Source: Plutella xylostella (taxonomy: Eukaryota; Arthropoda; Insecta; Lepidoptera; Plutellidae). Taken from it: DNA of 64,000 nucleotides. Where the stretch lies: assembly GCF_932276165.1 (NCBI RefSeq), contig NC_063994.1, positions 1,426,001 through 1,490,000 on the forward strand, given 5' to 3'. Made by a program: the position numbers and the translations under genes. A model generated the notes under the pieces. It did not search any database. It saw only the letters and a program-made list of their open reading frames with translations, and was not told the origin of the DNA. Positions 61,101-64,000 of the stretch are shown here, piece after piece. Position 1 is the first letter of the stretch. The number at the start of each line of letters is the position of its first letter.

Positions 61101-63901
61101 AACTGGCTAAAACCGTGTAATGAGCATCCAACACAAAAACACCGTCGTATATATGACAAATCGCGATATAGTGACTTTTGTCAACGTCGATAACGTATCC
61201 GTGTGGCGGAGACTGAGTAGCTTATAGGTGTCCACCCGTCCCGTCTCCATCCACCGGCCGCTGTCCCGGTTCGCGGCCGGGCTACATCTGTTGTTGGATA
61301 AGCACGGGTTGTCTTATCATAGTCCGGAGTTCTCGAGGCCGGACAAGCCGAAGCCCACGCCGGAGGAGCTTATAGGTAAGAAAACTACTGCTGAAAGGGT
61401 TTATAGGTAAAAAAAAGTCTACGCCTGGTGTGCTCATAGGTAAGTAACCTTCGCCTATGCCAGCGACACGGGTCCATTATCGACGTGGATAAACTCGATT
61501 AATGCACGTCCAAATCACAGCGCCGTATTTATGGTGAATCGCGATATAATGGCTTTATCTAAATGGATAAAGGACCGTGTAGCGACAGCTGGGGAGTTTA
61601 TAGGTAAGTAACCTACGCCTCTGTCTGCGGCACAGGTCCATTATCGATGTCGATAAATTCGTTTAATGCGCGTCGAAATCATAGCGCCGTATTTATGGGG
61701 AATTGCGATATAGTGACGTTTATAAACGTCGATAACTTCGTTAAATAAGCGTTCCATAAATCATAGCGTCGTATTTATGGCGAACCGCGATATAGTGATG
61801 TTTATCTACGTCGATATTGGTCCCGTGCAGCGAGGACTTAGTAGCTTATAGGTGTCCCGTCCGGTGTCCATCCACCGGCCGCTGTCCCGGTTCGCGGCTG
61901 CACCTGCTGCTGGACCAGCACGGGCTGTCTTACCACAGCCCGGAGTTCTCGAGGCCGGACAAGCCGAAGCCCACGCCGGAGGAGCTCATAGGTAAGAAAA
62001 TAGATGGTTATAGGTTTAAAACTCTAGGTCTGGCCCTGCGGCATGGGTATCTTATCGACGTCGATAAACTCGTTTAATCCACGTCCCACAACTATCAGCG
62101 CCATATTTATGGCGAATTGCGATAAAGTGACGTTTATGTATGTCAATAAACTTATTTAATAAGAATTTCACCAATCTCAGCGCCATTTTATGGCAAACCG
62201 CGATATAGTGACGTTTTTCTTCAATTAAAATTGTCTCCTGCGCTTTCCATGTAGATCATCGCAAAAGCCTGGTCTTATAGAAGATCCATGTTCTGTAAAC
62301 TTTTCCTGGCTATACAGTGGTTTGCAATGGAAACCAGCAATCATGTAAACAAACCAAATTGTCACGATTACTCCGTAATCACATACATTTTCGATCAATT
62401 TATGAACAAAGTCTGATTTCAACGAACACACCATTGTTTTCACATTATCTTCAACACGATTTAACTTGTATTTATAAGTTAAATTTGTTAAAACATTTGC
62501 AACGTAAAAATTTCGAAGTATTTGACAAGCTATCATCTTAGTTTTTTACTCATCGAACTCTATAAGTCATTGAAAAGTTAGTGTTGTTCGTAATCTGAAG
62601 TTATCTTTTATTTTTAATTTAATAAATTATTTTAATTTAATATTATTTGAATACAATTTAAAAAAAATTCAAGAGCTTAATATAATTAACCAAAACGAAA
62701 AAAGGAAGAGGAAGAAATGAAAAAGCTCGACGACATTTTAGACATGGCAAGCGATGACATAGTGGTTCCATTTATAATTACGGTCACCGGCGACACTTCT
62801 GATAGTGATGATGACGAAGACGAAGATTTAAATTTGTTTTAATAAACACTTTTTTTTATATATAATCAGTTTTATTTTATAGTCTATGGCTTATATATTT
62901 AATCTAATTAGAACACTATGACATCACTATGGGCATAAACAATACGCTGTCAATGTCAGTCCGCCATATTTGTTTACATGATTGTTGGTTTCTATTGCAA
63001 ACGACTGTAATTATGTATGTATATTCAAAATCATTCGCTACTTAATTCACTCCCACTTTTCCTCCCCCAGAACCGGTCCTTCGGACCACGGCCATGATAG
63101 CGGGCGTGCACGCCGGCATGTGGCGTCGCAACGGTTTCGCGCTACTCAACCAGCTGTACTTCTACCACAACGTGAAGTGTCGCGCGGAGATGCTGGACCG
63201 AGATGTGCTGATGCTGCAGGTGAGCGTGGGACGCCCCTCACTGCTTCTTTAGTAACTAAGAGGACAGTGTGGGACACCCCTGAAGGAACTGCCTCGATGA
63301 GGCTGCATGAGAAACGTATACTTACGTCCGGCACAGTCTATGCAGTCAGCGATTGAAGCTAATCTCACTGGCTTATTCTTTCACCAAGATGACAAACCCT
63401 AGATGCGCACTGACTACAGATCTGGTTTACAAATTTACCTGGTCGGGTATGTAACAAGGTACAGATGCACCTGTGGCATATCTACATCTGTGTCTGTATA
63501 TCTGTCGGACAGATCCGTGCGTTACTATTTGACAACTGACTGTTTTACTAGCGCCATCTATGTTTTTAAGAAAGAAAGAAGAAAATACATTTATTTCGAA
63601 CACACACAGAAACAACACAAAAAGAAATAATAAAAAGTAAATAAAATGAGCATGAGCGTTAAGTATTCTTTAAGAACTATCCATATCCTCCTTCTTCTAA
63701 CAGTTAGTTTGTAAAACTGCTACCCTGATTTCCAGATCGGCGCTTCCCTAATCGAGAGCAACGAGTTCATAATCCACGTGATGAACAAGCTGAACCTGCT
63801 CGAGTGGGCCAAGCCCGACTTCGAGAGCAAGGGGATCGAGGAGGACGCCCTGAGGCACACCATTAGCATGCTGGATGAGTTCCTGGGATTATTGATCACT
63901 G
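37135..63901 (+). CDS. UBR1: UBR1/UBR2-type E3 ubiquitin ligase (N-recognin), N-terminal 784 residues, cut by the window end
   Basis: Fifteen exons join in frame: 37135-37211, 42289-42437, 43391-43552, 44057-44211, 45852-45997, 46281-46377, 48218-48360, 48906-48998, 49559-49824, 50243-50421, 59588-59785, 60207-60393, 60765-60950, 63071-63219 and 63736-63901. Residues about 113-181 form the UBR box: Cys113, 119, 126, 129, 135 and more Cys/His up to FCDKHK, with the CDCGDAEAW core that coordinates zinc and binds basic N-terminal residues of degrons. Residues about 245-310 form the ClpS-like domain for bulky hydrophobic N-termini (CYCTVLYNDETHTFEQ). Helical scaffold segments follow, among them DDHDHSLSISSLSVQLFTTPTLAHRL, VLYDVKYILSC, MQGMDEVVRQVGQHM and VKCRAEMLDRDVLMLQIGASLIE. 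The RING and cap regions lie beyond the window. The protein acts in the cytosol and nucleus with an E2 such as UBE2A/B. The UBR1 name is by family; UBR2 is equally possible. Exons 3, 4, 10 and 13 have partial local copies. Confidence 0.93.
37373..37519. mobile_element. 147-bp hairpin MITE
   Basis: Ends TTAGGGACGATTTATATTAG, then ACCGGGCC, and the near-perfect reverse complement ending ATCCCTTAA. The inner arm GCCGGGCCGGGGCA pairs with TGCCCCGGCCCGGAC. A smaller hairpin with TGAGTTGTTTGGTAT arms sits just before it (37297-37337). Confidence 0.8.
38421..38679 (+). mobile_element. tRNA-derived SINE with 9-bp target duplication
   Basis: The tRNA-like head has an A box (TGGCGTAGTGGTTAGTGAC) and a B box (GGTTCGATTCCCGGC). 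A body follows with GTCCGACACCCATAACACAG and a (TTTA)n tail. AGTTAACGA flanks it on both sides (38412-38420 and 38680-38688). It is not a working tRNA gene because the 3' half and acceptor stem pairing are absent. Confidence 0.88.
38690..42288 (+). other. UBR intron 1, remainder
   Basis: AT-rich without a recognisable gene. The longest frame (39224-39496, Cys/Tyr-rich) shows no domain or splice support. About 41900-42110 resembles a dispersed moth repeat (ACCGACTTTGTTAAAGG, TATGTATGTTCACCGATAT). Confidence 0.4.
43570..43716 (+). pseudogene. Partial downstream copies of UBR exon 3
   Basis: 43570-43668 repeats the last part of exon 3 from CACTCCGCTAGAGCAGCTGG through the donor GTGAGT and the first intron bases, but lacks about 23 bases in the GC-rich middle, which breaks the frame. 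A second scrap (GCCGCTGGTGTGGGGCGGCG) follows at about 43690-43716. There is no natural acceptor except the AG inside CCGCTAG. Confidence 0.85.
44460..45480 (+). repeat. Two tandem 640-bp units in UBR intron 4, each with a copy of 123 bases of exon 4 (UBR box)
   Basis: Copies of the exon 4 sequence from TGC TTC AAG onward lie at 44694-44816 and 45340-45462, 646 bases apart. Each is preceded by a shared intron-derived block (CATGTGTCTTATAGCTA-type words and AGGAGCGCGTGTAAGGG) and followed by GTCATTATTGT. The first copy is identical to the parent (44089-44211); the second differs only in the last codons (CACAGG for CATAAG). The flanking blocks have several substitutions and indels between units. 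The first copy has CAG right before TGC, phase 0, and ends in phase 0 at a GT, so it could insert in frame after exon 4, adding 41 residues. The second has no in-frame acceptor. Confidence 0.85.
46425..46545 (+). mobile_element. LINE 3'-end fragment
   Basis: GGCAGAGGCCTATGTCCAGT, AGTGGACGATTACGCGCTGATGATGAT: this is the usual end of moth RTE-like LINEs. Similar ends lie at 19775-19815 and near 38388. Confidence 0.6.
46770..46995 (+). repeat. Dispersed lepidopteran-type repeat
   Basis: Starts GTTCCCGCGAGCTTCGCTTC, contains AAAATCGGTTCAGCCGTTTTG, a (CATA)n microsatellite, and ends near TTTTATAATATGAAGTAGGA. This layout is typical of a very common repeat in moths. It does not code. Confidence 0.6.
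47325..47460 (+). repeat. Dispersed repeat, second copy of 21795-21940
   Basis: Shares AACCCTTATAGGATCAC, CACCACCCTTTTTCTCGGAA and GATATCAAGCTGATATTTCG with 21795-21940. Confidence 0.7.
47520..47770 (+). mobile_element. tRNA-derived SINE, head and body
   Basis: The head has A box CTGGCTCAGTCGGGTAAG and B box GGGTTCGAATCTCGGC. The body has AATGAGTTCTTTGAATTTAA, CTTACGGAGAAGGAAAACAT and GAACCCACCAAC. It is the same family as 48556-48868. Confidence 0.85.
48385..48470 (-). mobile_element. tRNA-like SINE head fragment
   Basis: On the minus strand GTGGGTTCAATCCCCGCCCC forms a B box, preceded by a degenerate A-box region. It lies immediately after UBR exon 7. Confidence 0.55.
48556..48868 (-). 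mobile_element. Full-length tRNA-derived SINE ending in a LINE-like tail
   Basis: On the minus strand it begins with an A box (GGTGGTAGCTCAGTCGGG) and B box (GAGTTCGAAACCCGG). The family body follows, then a 3' segment (GGTCCCATTCGTGAGAGC, AGCAGGTACTTACGCCCC) that resembles the 3' end of the LINE at 56722-59580. It ends about 35 bases before UBR exon 8. Confidence 0.85.
50486..50548 (+). pseudogene. Partial copy of UBR exon 10 (3' end with donor)
   Basis: Repeats the last 60 bases of exon 10 from GATGCGCTGTTCGTC to AATGCTAAG and the donor GT. It has three amino-acid changes relative to the parent (V to A, F to Y, V to F). No acceptor is obvious. It is the first of at least five downstream copies; the rest lie at 55797-56680. 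Confidence 0.85.
51784..51919. mobile_element. MITE, copy 2 (see 31728-31857)
   Basis: Ends TAGCTGCGTACAGACCGGCC and the reverse complement with one mismatch (GTACGCATCTTTA). The interior matches copy 1. Confidence 0.85.
52092..53060 (-). mobile_element. Tc1/mariner-type element with 27-bp TIRs and the N-terminal part of a transposase
   Basis: Perfect ends beginning CAGTGAAACTATAAAGTCCT and continuing GAAATTA, with TA duplicated outside (52090-52091 and 53061-53062). On the minus strand a frame from 52946 has a DNA-binding-domain look (KNIRSQASEVIYRVLIQCL, then DVYARTASMTG). It ends at a possible donor (GTATGT near 52726). A second piece after an acceptor near 52472 reads RTSVPKRAKYGIF and RPKREIDVFTMCALRQQI. 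These two segments resemble the N-terminal half of insect Tc1/mariner-like transposases. There is no room for a DDE catalytic domain, so this is an internally deleted copy. Confidence 0.75.
53400..55790 (-). mobile_element. Jockey/CR1-like non-LTR retrotransposon, 5' truncated, inside UBR intron 10
   Basis: A 673-residue frame (55459-53438) carries a complete reverse transcriptase: GPDDIHPLFVKQ, RWKQSLITPIFKSG, YRGISKLCIIPKIFEKI, YTDYSKAFDKI, SGVPQGSHLGPLLFNIFIND and the catalytic LLYADDTKIF. Upstream in the same frame, beyond one in-frame TAG at about 55521, is the end of an endonuclease domain (LDLVISSCECEVSKAE, DDHHPALRL), reaching about 55790. The rest of the endonuclease and any ORF1 are missing. 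The clade name is inferred from motif style. The element is antisense to UBR and sits within the array of exon 10 copies. Confidence 0.85.
55797..56680 (+). repeat. Array of UBR exon 10 copies downstream of the LINE
   Basis: Copies of the exon 10 end in tandem: degenerate fragments at 55797-55850, 56158-56215 and 56617-56675, and two long ones at 55893-56038 and 56263-56405. Each long copy starts in the middle of the exon (CCATCTCGTCTCTGTCCGTG). The shared downstream sequence GTGCGTTATG, TGAATTT, ACTGAGAGATTTCTGGGTTA also occurs after 50548, so the array predates the LINE or was split by it. Copy 55931-56038 reads CAG then CTG TTC ACG in phase 0 for 36 codons with one conservative change (F to L) and ends at GTGAGT. 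Copy 56301-56405 is identical to the parent until GTTAATGCT, where the donor is replaced by a palindrome (CCACATAACGCACC / TACGTTATGTGG). Confidence 0.85.
56722..59580 (-). mobile_element. I-like non-LTR retrotransposon with RT and RNase H, 5' truncated, beside UBR exon 11
   Basis: One minus-strand frame runs from about 59575 to 57057. It opens with an endonuclease-RT linker (ARNNFKKETRAKTRESWRNF). RT follows (FKSPGADGIVPALLQ, YRPISLSSFLLKTLERL, FIDIEGAFDKTMF, KGCPQGGVLSPLLWVLVVND, IAYADDITILIGG), then RNase H (INIYIDGAKNKKGSGGGVF, ICFYTDSMAILGAL, VQWIKSHNDNLGNCEADRLA). A single in-frame TAA at 57057-57059 separates it from its own C-terminus (56808-57053, with a CRTCKEVDETVEHILLAC zinc-knuckle-like motif). 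The 3' end carries a (GAATA)n tail. No endonuclease or ORF1 remains. RNase H points to the I group; the exact clade is not resolved. The 5' end lies within about 10-30 bases of the UBR exon 11 acceptor. Confidence 0.88.
61228..61375 (+). pseudogene. Copy of UBR exon 13 with only synonymous differences
   Basis: Repeats the last 49 codons of exon 13 (from VSTRPVSIHRPL to PTPEELI) and its donor GTAAG. Compared codon by codon with 60803-60950, 15 codons differ and all 15 encode the same residue. The copy begins directly after CTTATAG, which can serve as an acceptor but would start the copy in phase 0, whereas exons 12 and 13 end in phase 1. So it is not a simple substitute for, or addition to, exon 13. 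A TAG lies in frame just upstream. Labelled pseudogene for lack of a better type. Confidence 0.85.
61852..61991 (+). pseudogene. Second copy of UBR exon 13, frameshifted
   Basis: Again follows CTTATAG and ends at GTAAG. It has lost the Thr codon near its start and five bases after TTCGCGGC, which breaks the frame, and changes one Lys to Gln. It is otherwise nearly identical in protein sequence. Confidence 0.85.
62221..63070 (+). other. Rest of UBR intron 13
   Basis: AT-rich. A short frame near 62717-62842 ends in an acidic DSDDDEDEDLNLF-like tail and resembles the N-terminal part found in some piggyBac-like or Harbinger-adjacent ORFs, but is too short to assign. Nothing else is seen. Confidence 0.3.
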
Positions 63902-64000
63902 GTAATTTTATTGGATGTTTTTGACGGATCTTCATTTGTTTAACGGAGGTATTTTGTCTTGGGGATTGCATTAAATGATGCCAAAAACGCCCTTATTATT

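Larger units (their letters stand above)
60985..62220 (+). repeat. Minisatellite-like repeats in UBR intron 13
   Basis: The words CAGCGCCGTATTTATGGCGA and GCGATATAGTGACGTTTAT, often followed by the palindrome TTATCGACGTCGATAA and TTCGTTTAATGCGCGTC, recur at least seven times (near 61050, 61160, 61540, 61705, 61787, 62117 and 62197). Spacing is irregular. Two exon 13 copies are embedded between them. Confidence 0.85.

Noticed and set aside
60985..62220. CRISPR array
   Set aside because: Repeats are irregularly spaced, imperfect, interleaved with exon copies and located in an animal intron.

Overview
The window is nuclear DNA of a higher insect, most probably a moth or butterfly. Genes have short GT-AG exons, GC-rich coding sequence sits in AT-rich introns, and the non-coding DNA is full of repeats of the lepidopteran type: tRNA-derived SINEs, RTE-like and I-like LINE fragments, many short terminal-inverted-repeat (TIR) elements, and dispersed repeats carrying CCGACTTCAAAAAA and similar cores. 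No bacterial, viral or CRISPR features were seen.

Layout. 1-900: last exon of a small secreted protein (+). 2058-3510: 3' exons of an unrecognised gene (-). 5065-16502: WDR45/WIPI4 in eight exons (+). 19437-19969: SMIM20/MITRAC7 in three exons (-), convergent with WDR45. 20640-24350: repeats and empty DNA. 24403-25956: single-exon acid lipase (-). 26715-29216: GDPGP1 in six exons (-), head to head with NDUFAF7 in six exons (+, 29593-32150). 32325-34758: nested DNA elements. About 35200 to the end: the 5' half of a UBR1/UBR2-type N-recognin (+), fifteen coding exons giving about 784 residues before the window ends. Its introns hold two LINEs (53400-55790 and 56722-59580), a nested DNA-element cluster (50958-53397), SINEs and a minisatellite. 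All exon joins given for WDR45, SMIM20, GDPGP1, NDUFAF7 and UBR keep the reading frame.

The genes are housekeeping functions and need not act together: WDR45 in autophagosome formation, UBR in N-degron protein turnover, SMIM20 and NDUFAF7 in respiratory-chain assembly, GDPGP1 in nucleotide-sugar quality control, and the lipase in lipid hydrolysis.

The most unusual signal is that two unrelated genes, WDR45 and UBR, carry local tandem copies of parts of their own exons ('exon echoes'). In WDR45 the copies lie upstream of the true exon, keep the splice acceptor and end in early stops. In UBR they lie downstream and mostly keep the splice donor. One UBR copy (61228-61375) differs from its parent at 15 of 49 codons, every change synonymous. 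Another (44694-44816) is identical to its parent over 123 bases while the surrounding intron copies have diverged. A third (55931-56038) has an in-frame acceptor and a strong donor. These could be alternative or poison exons, products of gene conversion, or assembly artefacts; RNA reads and long DNA reads would decide.
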